A DNA stretch of 64,000 bases from Nitrospirillum amazonense. Its GTDB lineage: Bacteria > Pseudomonadota > Alphaproteobacteria > Azospirillales > Azospirillaceae. This document shows, piece after piece, positions 44,639 through 53,113 of the stretch. Position numbers and translations under genes: made by a program. The stretch spans positions 248,001-312,000 of the forward strand of contig NZ_VITN01000001.1 of NCBI RefSeq assembly GCF_007828045.1. The letters run 5' to 3'. Position 1 is the stretch's first letter, and the number at the start of each line of letters is the position of its first letter. The notes beneath the pieces were generated by a model. It did no database searches and was not told where the DNA came from. It worked only from the letters and a program-made list of their open reading frames with translations.

Positions 44639-46372
44639 TCAATGCGACTCCCGCGTGACGCGGTCGCCGCTGGCGCCCACCAGGAAGTCCAGGTCGCAGC
44701 CCTTGTCGGCCTGCATCACATGCTCGACATGCAAGCGGTAGTAGCCGCGCGCCGGAAGGGGGGCGGCGGGCTGGGCCGCCAGCTCGGCCCGTCGGCGGGC
44801 CAACTCGGCCTCGCCCACCAGCAGGGACAGGCTGCGCGCCGGCCCGTTCAGCTCGATCTCATCGCCCGTGCGCACCAGGGCCAGCGGGCCGCCGGCGGTG
44901 GATTCAGGGGCGACGTGCAGCACCACGGTGCCGAAGGCCGTGCCGCTCATGCGGGCGTCGGAGATGCGCACCATGTCCTTGACCCCCTTGGCCAGCAGCT
45001 TGGGCGGCAGGGGCATGTTGCCCACTTCCGGCATGCCGGGATACCCCTTCGGGCCACAGCCGCGCAACACCAGCATGGAGGTTTCGTCCACCTCCAGCGC
45101 CGGATCGTCGATGCGGGCCTTGAAGTCCTCGATGGTGTCGAACACCACGGCGCGGCCGCGATGGGTCAGCAGCTCGGGCGAGGCGGCGTTGGGCTTCATC
45201 ACCGCGCCATCGGGCGCCAGGTTGCCGCGCAGCACCCAAATGCCGGAGACGGGCTTCACCGGGTTGGCCATGGGGCGGATGACCTGGTCGTTGTAGACCT
45301 CGCCCTCCGCCACGATGTCGCCGATGGTCATGCCGCCGACGGTGACCGCGTCCAGGTTCAGCTTGTCCTTGATCTTGGTCATCAGGCCCGGCAGCGCGCC
45401 GGCGTAGTGGAAATCCTCCATCAGGTATTGGCCCGACGGCTGCAGGTCCACCAGCAGGGGGATGTCGGCGCTCAAGGCGTCGAAGTCCTCCAGCGACAAG
45501 TCAACGCCCAGCCGGCCGGCAAGGGCCAGCAGGTGGATCACGGCGTTGGTGGACCCGCCGATGGCGGCGTGTACGCGGATGGCGTTCTCGAAGGCGGCGC
45601 GGGTCAGGATGTGCGACGGCTTCACGTCGTCCTTCACCATGGCGACGATGCGGCGGCCTGTCTCATGCGCCATGGCGCGGCGGCGGGCGTCCATGGCCGG
45701 CAGCGTGCCGTTGAAGGGCAGCGACAGGCCCATGGCCTCGATCAGGCAGGCCATGGTGGAGGCGGTGCCCATGGTCATGCAGGTGCCGGGCGAGCGGGAC
45801 ATGCCGGCCTCGGCCCCCATGAAGTCCTTCAGCGTCATCTCGCCGGCGCGCACCGCCTCGCTGAACTTCCACACGTCGGTGCCGGAGCCGATGTCCTTGC
45901 CCCGGTACTTGCCGTTCAGCATGGGGCCGGAGGAGATGACCATGGTGGGCAGGTCGACGCTGGCCGCCCCCATGATCTGGCCCGGGGTGGTCTTGTCGCA
46001 GCCGCCCAGCAGCACCACGCCGTCGATGGGGTTGCCGCGGATCGATTCCTCAACCTCCATGGCCAGCAGGTTGCGGAACAGCATGGCGGTGGGGCGCATC
46101 TGCGTTTCGCCCAGCGACATGGCGGGGAATTCCACCGGCAGGCCGCCGGCCTCCCACACGCCGCGCTTCACATGCTCCGCCACCTCGCGCAGGTGGGAAT
46201 TGCAGGGGGTCAGTTCCGACCAGGTGTTGCAGATGCCGATGACCGGCCGGCCGTCGAACACGTCGCCGGGCAGGCCCTGGTTCTTCATCCAGCTGCGGTG
46301 GATGAACCCGTCGCGGTCCAGTTTCCCATAGCTGTGCGCGCTGCGTAACTTCCGCTTGCCGTCGTCGGTCAT
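44639..46372 (-). CDS. IlvD/Edd-family sugar-acid dehydratase (galactonate/arabinonate type)
   Basis: Dehydrates an aldonate to its 2-keto-3-deoxy form with an iron-sulfur cluster. 577 residues from the ATG at 46372. Cluster cysteines Cys57 (WSELTPCNSH), Cys125 (LLGGCDKTTPG) and Cys198 (RSPGTCMTMGTAST) match, with an offset of two, those I recall for Rhizobium L-arabinonate dehydratase, an enzyme that also accepts D-galactonate. The HRSWMKNQGLPGDVFDGRP opening is of the same subfamily. Linked to dgoK and dgoA by 1-11 bp, so D-galactonate is the likely substrate here, in place of the enolase-type DgoD. Confidence 0.9.
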   Translation of the reverse strand: MTDDGKRKLRSAHSYGKLDRDGFIHRSWMKNQGLPGDVFDGRPVIGICNTWSELTPCNSHLREVAEHVKRGVWEAGGLPVEFPAMSLGETQMRPTAMLFRNLLAMEVEESIRGNPIDGVVLLGGCDKTTPGQIMGAASVDLPTMVISSGPMLNGKYRGKDIGSGTDVWKFSEAVRAGEMTLKDFMGAEAGMSRSPGTCMTMGTASTMACLIEAMGLSLPFNGTLPAMDARRRAMAHETGRRIVAMVKDDVKPSHILTRAAFENAIRVHAAIGGSTNAVIHLLALAGRLGVDLSLEDFDALSADIPLLVDLQPSGQYLMEDFHYAGALPGLMTKIKDKLNLDAVTVGGMTIGDIVAEGEVYNDQVIRPMANPVKPVSGIWVLRGNLAPDGAVMKPNAASPELLTHRGRAVVFDTIEDFKARIDDPALEVDETSMLVLRGCGPKGYPGMPEVGNMPLPPKLLAKGVKDMVRISDARMSGTAFGTVVLHVAPESTAGGPLALVRTGDEIELNGPARSLSLLVGEAELARRRAELAAQPAAPLPARGYYRLHVEHVMQADKGCDLDFLVGASGDRVTRESH

Positions 46373-46799
46373 CGTCCGTCCACCTCGGGGGCCTGGAACG
46401 GCCCCGGTCCTTGGCACGGGGTGGGGTGATGGGTGGCCGGACCCTTCGGGACGCAGGCCTGGTCGTGGCCTGGGCACGCAAGTCAACCGGTCGCCCGCGG
46501 CGGCTGATGGCATGGGGCCAAACAGTGGCCGCCCGCACCCGCCGTTTCCCCACCCAATGTCGTTATGATAGGAGGTTGCGGCGCGGTTTGCGGTATCGTG
46601 ACCGTCATGGCACGACCCCACGACCCGGCGCCCAGCCTCCGGTTCTTGGTATGATTTATCGGACAAAAATGGCCCCTGTAAAGGGGATTTGGTGGCATGG
46701 GGAATTGCGGCCTGGGTGGGACCGTTCTAACTATCCTTCCTGACCCGGCCGTCACGCGGCCCAACGCCCATGGGCCCAATGCGTAAGGAAGGCGCCCCC
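46373..46799. promoter_or_regulatory. divergent promoter region of the galactonate genes
   Basis: 427 bp between the dehydratase operon (minus) and the SDR (plus). The part 46560-46690 is less GC-rich and contains TATGAT twice (46564-46569 and 46650-46655), TATGATTTATCGGAC around 46650, and a CCCC-TGTAAA-GGGG hairpin near 46673. The TATGnTTATC-like words resemble TTATGTTATC upstream of the symporter operon, hinting at a shared regulator site. No full -35/-10 pair is certain. Confidence 0.45.
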
Positions 46800-47654
46800 A
46801 TGCCAGACAGCAACCAGCCCGCCACCGGTCCCATCGACACCCCGGAAGAGCCGCCGCCCGGCGCCCCGGAAGGCGTGACCCAGCATCTTTATCCCGTCTA
46901 TGGCGACCTGGCGGGCAAGGCCGTGCTGATCAGCGGCGGGGGGTCCGGCATCGGCGCCTATCTCACCTACGCCTTCGCGGCCCAGGGCTGCCGCGTCGCC
47001 TTCATCGCCCTACGTGAGCCGTCGGCCTTGGCCCTGGTGCAGGCGGTGGAGGCCGCGACCGGCCACCGTCCCGTCTTCCTGCGCTGCGACCTGCGCGACG
47101 TGGAGACGCTGCAGGCCAAGGTGCGTGAGGCGGAGGCGCAGATGGGCGGCTTCGACGTGCTGGTCAACAACGCGGCCCGCGACGACCGCCACGCCACCGC
47201 CGATGTCACGGTGGCGGAGTGGGACGACAATCTGGCCATCAACCTGCGCCCGCAGTTCTTCCTGGCCCAGACGGTGGTGCCGGGCATGAAGCGCGCCGGC
47301 GGCGGCGCCATCGTCAACCTGGGCTCCACCGCCCATAACCTGGGCCTGGCGGGATACCCGGCCTATGTCGCCGCCAAGGCGGGCGTCACCGGCCTGACCC
47401 GGGCGCTGGCCCGCGAGTTCGGCCCCGACGGCATCCGCGTCAACACCGTGGTGCCCGGCTGGGTCATGACGGAACGGCAGCGGCGCCTGTGGGTGACCCC
47501 GGAAGCCCTGGCCGAGACCCTGGCCGCGCAATGCCTGAAACGCCCCCTGTCGGGCGAGGACATCGCCAGCGCCGTGCTGTTCCTGGCCTCACGCGCATCC
47601 AGCATGATGACGGGTCAGTCGCTGGTGGTGGATGGCGGCAGAAGTTTCAGTTAG
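46800..47654 (+). CDS. SDR oxidoreductase, candidate sugar (galactose) 1-dehydrogenase
   Basis: 284-residue classical short-chain dehydrogenase. Cofactor motif ISGGGSGIG (46-52), NNAA at 123-126, and the catalytic Ser176, Tyr189, Lys193 (GYPAYVAAKAG) are all present; the C-terminus ends in the usual SLVVDGGRSFS. A proline-rich N-terminal extension of about 35 residues precedes the fold. AAGGA lies 9 bp before the ATG at 46800. It diverges from the galactonate operon and would supply the missing first step, galactose to galactonolactone, but SDR substrate cannot be told from the motif set. Confidence 0.85.
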   Translation: MPDSNQPATGPIDTPEEPPPGAPEGVTQHLYPVYGDLAGKAVLISGGGSGIGAYLTYAFAAQGCRVAFIALREPSALALVQAVEAATGHRPVFLRCDLRDVETLQAKVREAEAQMGGFDVLVNNAARDDRHATADVTVAEWDDNLAINLRPQFFLAQTVVPGMKRAGGGAIVNLGSTAHNLGLAGYPAYVAAKAGVTGLTRALAREFGPDGIRVNTVVPGWVMTERQRRLWVTPEALAETLAAQCLKRPLSGEDIASAVLFLASRASSMMTGQSLVVDGGRSFS

Positions 47655-47703
47655 CCCTCATACGCCGAGCGGGCGCGGTCTATGGGCACCATACAAGACG
47701 GGT

Positions 47704-49182
47704 TCAGATCACCCCCGTCGCCCCGCCCCTCGGTCCCGCCAGCAGGCCCGCCACCCTGACCAGCGCGCCCTTCAGCGACACCGCGTCGGGGGCGGCACCC
47801 AGCGCCAGGCGCACGGCGGCGGGCACCGGGGTGTCGGATGACAGGAAGGCATCGCCCGCCACCAGGGTCAGGCCGGTGCGGGCGGCGCGCTGGACGAAGG
47901 CGTGGGGCGTCCAGTCGGGCGGCAGGCTGAGCCACAGGTGCAGACTGTCCGGCTGGGCCTGGTAGCTGCCCGGGGGCAGGATATCCGCCGCCAGGCGCTG
48001 GCGCGCCGTCGCCTCGGCCCGGATGGCCTCCGCCAGGGTGGCGGCGGTGCCATCCAGGATCCAGTCAGCCGCCAACCCCGCCGCCAGGGGAGAGGGCATC
48101 TGCGTCTGGGTGCGCAGCACGCCCTCGAACCGTTCCGCCTGGATGGCGTCGGGGGCGGCGACATAGGCGGTGCGCAGGGCCGGCGTCAGGCATTTGGATA
48201 GGGTGGCCACATGCCAGACCTGGGCGGGGGCCAGGGCCGCCAGGGGCGTGCCGGGGGTGGCCGCCAGCGCGCCATAGGCGTCATCCTCCACCACCGTCAG
48301 GCCCTGGGCCTGGATGACGTCCGCCAGGGCTTGGCGCCGCCCTTCCGACATCGTCGCCGTGGTCGGGTTGTGATGGGTGGGGGTGCAATAGAGCAGGCGG
48401 GCGCCGCTGCCGCGGCAGGCGGCCGCCACCGCGTCGGGCACCAGCCCCTCGCCATCGCAATCCACCGCCACCACCCGCAGGCCCAGGCGCGCCGCGATGG
48501 CGGTGAAGCCCGGGTAGCTCAGCGTTTCCGCCAGCACCACGTCAGCCCGTTGCGCCAGCAGGGACAACAGCGCGTGCAACGCCGCCTGCGCCCCCGGCGT
48601 CACCAGCACGCGGTCGGCATGCGGGCTGGTGTTGGCCGCCAGCCCGGCGGCGGTGTAGCGGCGGCGCAGCCATGCGGCCCCGGCCGTGCGTTCCGTGGCG
48701 CCGCCGCCCGCGGCGCGATAGCCCAGGCGACGCCCCAGGTCCGGCGCCCGCACCAGCCGTTCCAGCCCCTGGGCCAGGTGGGTGCGCAACAAGGCCAGCG
48801 GTTGCGGCGGCACGTTCATGGACATGTCGATGTCGCCCTGGGCCAGGGGCGCCATGTCCGCCGCGGCGCGGTCTGAAATGAAAGTGCCCCGCCCCACCAC
48901 GCCCGACAGCAGGCCACGGTGGCGCGCCTCGGCATAGGCGCGGGTGACGGTGGTCAGGTCGATGCCCAGCGCCTCCGCCAAGGCGCGCTGGGTGGGCAGG
49001 CGTTCCCCCGGCACCAGCCGCCCGGCGCCGATGTCGGCCGCCATGGCGTCGGCGATGGCCAGGTAAAGCGGCCCGCCCCGGCCGTCCAAGCGGGGTTTCC
49101 ACAAATCATCGTCGGCCACGGCCACCTCACTGCCCTTATTGCATGGATTATGTGTATGCGGACAATCGACATAAGAAGGCAT
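47704..49182 (-). CDS. MocR/PdxR-type regulator (GntR HTH + aminotransferase fold)
   Basis: 492 residues. The N-terminal winged helix (LYLAIADAMAADIGAGRLVPGERLPTQRALAEALGI) is GntR-type; the rest is a fold-type I aminotransferase domain with PLP lysine in VATLSKCLTPALRTAYV. Such regulators sense PLP or amines. Start uncertain: ATG at 49182 and GTG at 49125 both have an AAGG(G) site 7 bp upstream, and the extra 19 residues are not family-like. An AAGGC/GCCTT inverted repeat overlaps the upstream start and could be an autoregulatory site. Its target may be the divergent LysR gene or the next SDR. Confidence 0.88.
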   Translation of the reverse strand: MPSYVDCPHTHNPCNKGSEVAVADDDLWKPRLDGRGGPLYLAIADAMAADIGAGRLVPGERLPTQRALAEALGIDLTTVTRAYAEARHRGLLSGVVGRGTFISDRAAADMAPLAQGDIDMSMNVPPQPLALLRTHLAQGLERLVRAPDLGRRLGYRAAGGGATERTAGAAWLRRRYTAAGLAANTSPHADRVLVTPGAQAALHALLSLLAQRADVVLAETLSYPGFTAIAARLGLRVVAVDCDGEGLVPDAVAAACRGSGARLLYCTPTHHNPTTATMSEGRRQALADVIQAQGLTVVEDDAYGALAATPGTPLAALAPAQVWHVATLSKCLTPALRTAYVAAPDAIQAERFEGVLRTQTQMPSPLAAGLAADWILDGTAATLAEAIRAEATARQRLAADILPPGSYQAQPDSLHLWLSLPPDWTPHAFVQRAARTGLTLVAGDAFLSSDTPVPAAVRLALGAAPDAVSLKGALVRVAGLLAGPRGGATGVI

Positions 49183-49193
49183 GCAATAGCCTT
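49176..49193. promoter_or_regulatory. inverted repeat at the MocR start
   Basis: AAGGC (49176-49180) and GCCTT (49189-49193), extended imperfectly by ATAAG and TTAT on the outside, separated by 8 bp. It lies on top of the upstream start codon of the MocR gene, a plausible repressor site. Confidence 0.35.
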
Positions 49194-49303
49194 ATGCCAT
49201 GATTTCCATCAATGGATTTGGGGCCGGAGTGTCGGCAGACACAGCGCCGCCGCCGACGGCCGTGCTATCCGCTGGCGATTGATCCTGTTGGGGAAGGGAC
49301 AGC

Positions 49304-50203
49304 ATGCGGGGCAGTGAGTTCGCGGATCTGCGGGCGTTCGCCACCATCGTGGCGTACGGCACCTTCGCGCGGGCGGCGGTGCAGTTGAGCGTCTCCCCCT
49401 CGGCGCTCAGCCAGACCATCCGGGGGCTGGAGGCGCGGCTGGGCGTGCGCCTGCTGAACCGCACCACACGCAGCGTTTCCGTCACCGATGCCGGCTCGCG
49501 CCTCTACGCCCGCCTGAAGCCGGTGTTGGAGGAGCTGGAGGCCGCCGTCGCCGACGTGAACGACCTGCGCGAGCGGCCGGCCGGCACCCTGCGCCTGACC
49601 TCCTCCCGCGTCGGGGCGGAGCGGTTCCTGGCGCCCATCCTGGGTGAATTCCACCGCGCCTATCCCGAGATCGTCCTGGACACCACGGTGGACGACGTGG
49701 TGCGCGACATCGTGGCGGAGGGCTACGACGCCGGCATCCGCCTGGGCGAGATGATTTCCGACGACATGGTGGCCATCAAGCTGGGCGGCAGCCTGCGCCA
49801 GGTGGCCGTGGCCACCCCTGAGTATCTGGCCCGCCACGGCGTGCCGCAGCATCCGCGCGACCTGCTGGACCATGCCTGCATCAACTGGCGCTGGACGGAG
49901 ACGGGCCGCATCTACCATTGGGAGTTCCAGGAGCCGGGCGGCGATTGGTTTTCCGTCGCGGTGAAGGGTCCCATCATCGTCACCGACCGCAGCATGGTGC
50001 TGGCCGCCGCCCTGCAGGGCGTGGGCATCGCCCTGTGGCTGGAGGACCGCATACTGCCCTACGTCAAGGACGGCCGGCTAGTGCCGATCCTGGAGGAATG
50101 GTCGGGCGCCTTCCCAGGGTTTTTCCTGTGCTATCCCAAGCAGCGGCACACGCCCCTGCCGCTGCGCGTCTTCACCGAATTCATGCGCGCGACCTACGGC
50201 TGA
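49304..50203 (+). CDS. LysR-family transcriptional regulator
   Basis: 299 residues. N-terminal HTH (FADLRAFATIVAYGTFARAAVQLSVSPSALSQTIRGLEARLG) followed by the periplasmic-binding-like effector domain (about 90-295). The subfamily resembles those that control neighbouring oxidoreductases (GYDAGIRLGE motif). GGGGAAGGGA precedes the ATG. It diverges from the MocR gene by 121 bp, and the SDR gene 131 bp downstream on the same strand is a likely target. Confidence 0.92.
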   Translation: MRGSEFADLRAFATIVAYGTFARAAVQLSVSPSALSQTIRGLEARLGVRLLNRTTRSVSVTDAGSRLYARLKPVLEELEAAVADVNDLRERPAGTLRLTSSRVGAERFLAPILGEFHRAYPEIVLDTTVDDVVRDIVAEGYDAGIRLGEMISDDMVAIKLGGSLRQVAVATPEYLARHGVPQHPRDLLDHACINWRWTETGRIYHWEFQEPGGDWFSVAVKGPIIVTDRSMVLAAALQGVGIALWLEDRILPYVKDGRLVPILEEWSGAFPGFFLCYPKQRHTPLPLRVFTEFMRATYG

Positions 50204-50334
50204 TTATGTACGACACCCTTCATTAACCGTTTCGACTATAGCGCATACCGCACAGAGCGGCCGTTCCCCATCTTCAGCGCATCCCCGGCCCATTCCCCCG
50301 TTTTCAGGGCCGGCTTTCAGGAAGGATGCGGATC

Positions 50335-51171
50335 ATGGTCAACGACACCCAACAGGTCTGGTTCATCACCGGCGTTTCGCGCGGCTTCGGCAAGGAGCTG
50401 GCGCGCACCCTGCTGGACCAGGGCCAAGTCGTCATCGGCACCACCCGCGACGGCCAGAGCGATCTGCCCGCCGACGGCCGGCTGCACGTCCTGCCGCTGG
50501 ACGTGACGGACGCGGCCCAGGTTAAGGACACGGTGGCCAAGGCCCATGCCCTGCACGGCCGGCTGGACGTGGTGGTCAACAACGCCGGCTATGGCCTGCT
50601 GGGTGCGGTGGAGGATGGCGACACCGCCGCCACCCGCCACATGTTCGAGGTCAACTTCTTCGGCGCCTTGGCGGTAATGCAGGCGTCCCTGCCGCTGATG
50701 CGGGCGCGCCGGGCCGGCCACATCGTCAACATCACCTCCATCGCCGGGCTGGCGCCGGGCGTGGGTTCCGGCCTGTACGCCGCATCCAAGTTCGCGCTGG
50801 AGGGCGTGTCGCTCAGCCTGGCGCAGGAGGTGGCGCCCCTGGGTATCGGCATCACGCTGGTGGAGCCGGGCGCCTTCCGCACCGACTTCCTGACCGATCA
50901 TTCCCTGCGGCTGACCGGCGCCCCCATCGCGGACTATGCCGCGACGGCCGGGGCGGCGGTGGCCCGCCTGCAGGCGCTGAACGGCAGGCAGCCGGGGGAC
51001 CCGGCGCTGGCCGCCCGCGCCATCGTGGCCGCCGTGCGCTCACCCAACCCGCCCCTGCACCTGGTGCTGGGCACCGACGCCTGGAACCGGGTGCAGGCCC
51101 GGCAGGAGGCGTTCACCGCCAACCTTGCCGACTGGCGGCCGGTCGCGCTCAGCACCGACTTCCCGGCCTGA
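50335..51171 (+). CDS. SDR family NAD(P)-dependent oxidoreductase
   Basis: 278 residues from the ATG at 50335, nine bases after AGGAAGG; an ATG at 50326 abuts that site and is less likely. Cofactor motif ITGVSRGFGKELARTLL, NNAGYG, and catalytic Ser/Tyr/Lys in NITSIAGLAPGVGSGLYAASKFALEG. This is the common group of classical SDRs of unknown substrate found beside LysR regulators. Cytoplasmic. It is followed convergently by the chemoreceptor gene. Confidence 0.9.
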   Translation: MVNDTQQVWFITGVSRGFGKELARTLLDQGQVVIGTTRDGQSDLPADGRLHVLPLDVTDAAQVKDTVAKAHALHGRLDVVVNNAGYGLLGAVEDGDTAATRHMFEVNFFGALAVMQASLPLMRARRAGHIVNITSIAGLAPGVGSGLYAASKFALEGVSLSLAQEVAPLGIGITLVEPGAFRTDFLTDHSLRLTGAPIADYAATAGAAVARLQALNGRQPGDPALAARAIVAAVRSPNPPLHLVLGTDAWNRVQARQEAFTANLADWRPVALSTDFPA

Positions 51172-51243
51172 GGTCATCACAGCGTTTCCGGCGGCGGCAC
51201 GGGGAGCAACCGGCCGCCGGATCACCGGAGCGGGGTGTTCCGC

Positions 51244-52728
51244 TTATTGGGCCAGCACGCGCGCCGCTTCCCGGGTCTTGTCCACCATGGTTTCCACCTG
51301 CCGGATGGCGCGGCCGATGTCGTTGATGTTTTCGGTCACGGTGTCCACGGCGCCGGCGGTCTGCTGCATGTTCTGCGACATTTCCAGCGTGACGGCGCCT
51401 TGCTGCTCCACCGCCGCCACGGCCGAGGTGACATGGTCGCGCACGGCATCGATGGAGCGGCGGATGCCTTCCAGGGCGCCGACCACCTCGCCGGCCACGG
51501 ACTGCATGCCGGTGATCTCGTCCGAAATCCCCTGCGTGGCCCTTGCCGCCTGGTTGGCCAGGTTCTTCACCTCGGTGGCGACGACGGCGAAGCCCTTGCC
51601 GGCCTCCCCCGCCCGCGCCGCCTCGATGGTGGCGTTCAAGGCCAGCAGGTTGATCTGGCCGGCGATCCCACGGATGACATCCACCACCCGCTCCATGGAC
51701 TGGGCGACGGCGTTGAGGCGCTCGGTCGCCAACCCGGCGGTTTCCGCCTCGGCCGCGACACTGTCCACCGCCTGACGGGACTGGATCATATTGGCCGCCA
51801 GTTCGCGGGTGGACGCGGCGAGCTGTTCCGCCCCGGCGGCGATGCCCTGGACCGCGCCGGCCGTCTGGTTCGCCGCCGCGGCCACGCCCTCGGACCGGCC
51901 CACCGACTGTTCGACGGCGATGTCGATCTCCTTGAAGTTGCTGTCGATCAGCTGCTTCAGGTTTGCCAGCATGCGCACCTGGCGGGTGATGTCGGTGGCA
52001 TACTTCACCACCTTGTACGGCCGGCCATCGGGATCGAGGATGGGATTGTACGAGGCCTCGATCCACACCTCGCGCCCGCCCTTGCCGATGCGCTTGAACT
52101 GCGCGGCCTGAAACTCACCCCGGCGCAGGGCGTCCCAGAACTGACGGTATTCCGTGGTGTCCTTGTAGCCCGCCTCCACGAACAGGCTGTGGTGCCCGCC
52201 CTCGAGCTCCGCCGCCGTGTAGCCCATGGTGGTCAGGAAATTGTCGTTGGCGCGCAGGATGGTGCCGTCCAGGCTGAATTCGATGACCGCCTGCGACTTG
52301 TTGATGGCTGTGACCTGGCCCTGCAGGTCGGCGTGTTCCCGCTTCGCCGCCGTCACGTCGGTCGCGTACTTCACCACCTTGTACGGCCGGCCGGCGCGGT
52401 CGAGGATAGGGTTGTATGAGGCCTCGATCCAGACTTCGCGGCCGCCCTTTCCCAAACGCTTGAACTGCGCGGCCCGGAATTCCCCCCGGCGCAGGCTGTC
52501 CCAGAACTGGCGGTATTCCAGGCTGTCCCTATACCCTGGCGCCACAAACAGGCTGTGATGCCGCCCCTTCACCTCGGCCAGGGTATAGCCCATGGCCTTC
52601 AGGAAGTTGTCGTTGGCGGTGAGGATGGTGCCGTCCAGGGCGAACTCGATAATGGCCTGTGACTTGCCCAGGGCAGCCAGTGTCGCCTTCATGTCCCGGA
52701 TATGTCGCGCCAGAAAAGACCGAAACAT
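51244..52728 (-). CDS. soluble methyl-accepting chemotaxis protein with twin PAS domains (BdlA-like)
   Basis: 494 residues from the ATG at 52728, with GGAG 7 bp upstream. No transmembrane segment. Two PAS domains, residues about 22-126 and 144-248, are near copies (for example [18 protein letters not shown] in both), followed by an MCP signalling domain (about 270-490) with the hairpin tip [27 protein letters not shown]. The layout matches BdlA-type cytoplasmic receptors that sense redox or oxygen through PAS-bound cofactors and act in dispersal or aerotaxis. No che genes are nearby. The cofactor is unknown. Confidence 0.9.
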   Translation of the reverse strand: MFRSFLARHIRDMKATLAALGKSQAIIEFALDGTILTANDNFLKAMGYTLAEVKGRHHSLFVAPGYRDSLEYRQFWDSLRRGEFRAAQFKRLGKGGREVWIEASYNPILDRAGRPYKVVKYATDVTAAKREHADLQGQVTAINKSQAVIEFSLDGTILRANDNFLTTMGYTAAELEGGHHSLFVEAGYKDTTEYRQFWDALRRGEFQAAQFKRIGKGGREVWIEASYNPILDPDGRPYKVVKYATDITRQVRMLANLKQLIDSNFKEIDIAVEQSVGRSEGVAAAANQTAGAVQGIAAGAEQLAASTRELAANMIQSRQAVDSVAAEAETAGLATERLNAVAQSMERVVDVIRGIAGQINLLALNATIEAARAGEAGKGFAVVATEVKNLANQAARATQGISDEITGMQSVAGEVVGALEGIRRSIDAVRDHVTSAVAAVEQQGAVTLEMSQNMQQTAGAVDTVTENINDIGRAIRQVETMVDKTREAARVLAQ

Positions 52729-53113
52729 TAACCACTCCGCGAAGTAAGAGTTCGCCCTTTTAAGATGACTAAAGGGCCTTTCACACAAAAGTACGGCACG
52801 CTTATTGAAGACAAAAACGCAAAAGACGGCTCTGACGGAGGCGCCAGTTGGACGTCAATGTAATTTGAATGCTATTCTGTGTCTATGTGGATTCCAAATC
52901 CATTATGGCCAACCATTATTTCTCTTGGTTATGATTTACTGACCGGCCATCCGGAAGCGGGTGCCGCCCATTGCCGCAGGGCTTCCCCTCTTTTGCGCAA
53001 TACCCCATGATGGCAGTGACTTAACGGTCGGCGCCACGCCTTGGGCGGGGGATGAGGGCGCCCGGCCACCCATCCTTCCGCCCCCTGAAACGACAGCAAA
53101 GGTCGCCTTCTCC
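52729..53113. other. divergent intergenic region
   Basis: 385 bp between the chemoreceptor and the M1 peptidase. The part 52780-52935 is A/T-rich. A 7-bp inverted repeat GCCCTTT/AAAGGGC (52754-52760, 52771-52777) lies in the chemoreceptor leader. I see no convincing promoter pair and no coding signature; the frame running into the peptidase from 52961 lacks family similarity before the signal peptide. Confidence 0.5.
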
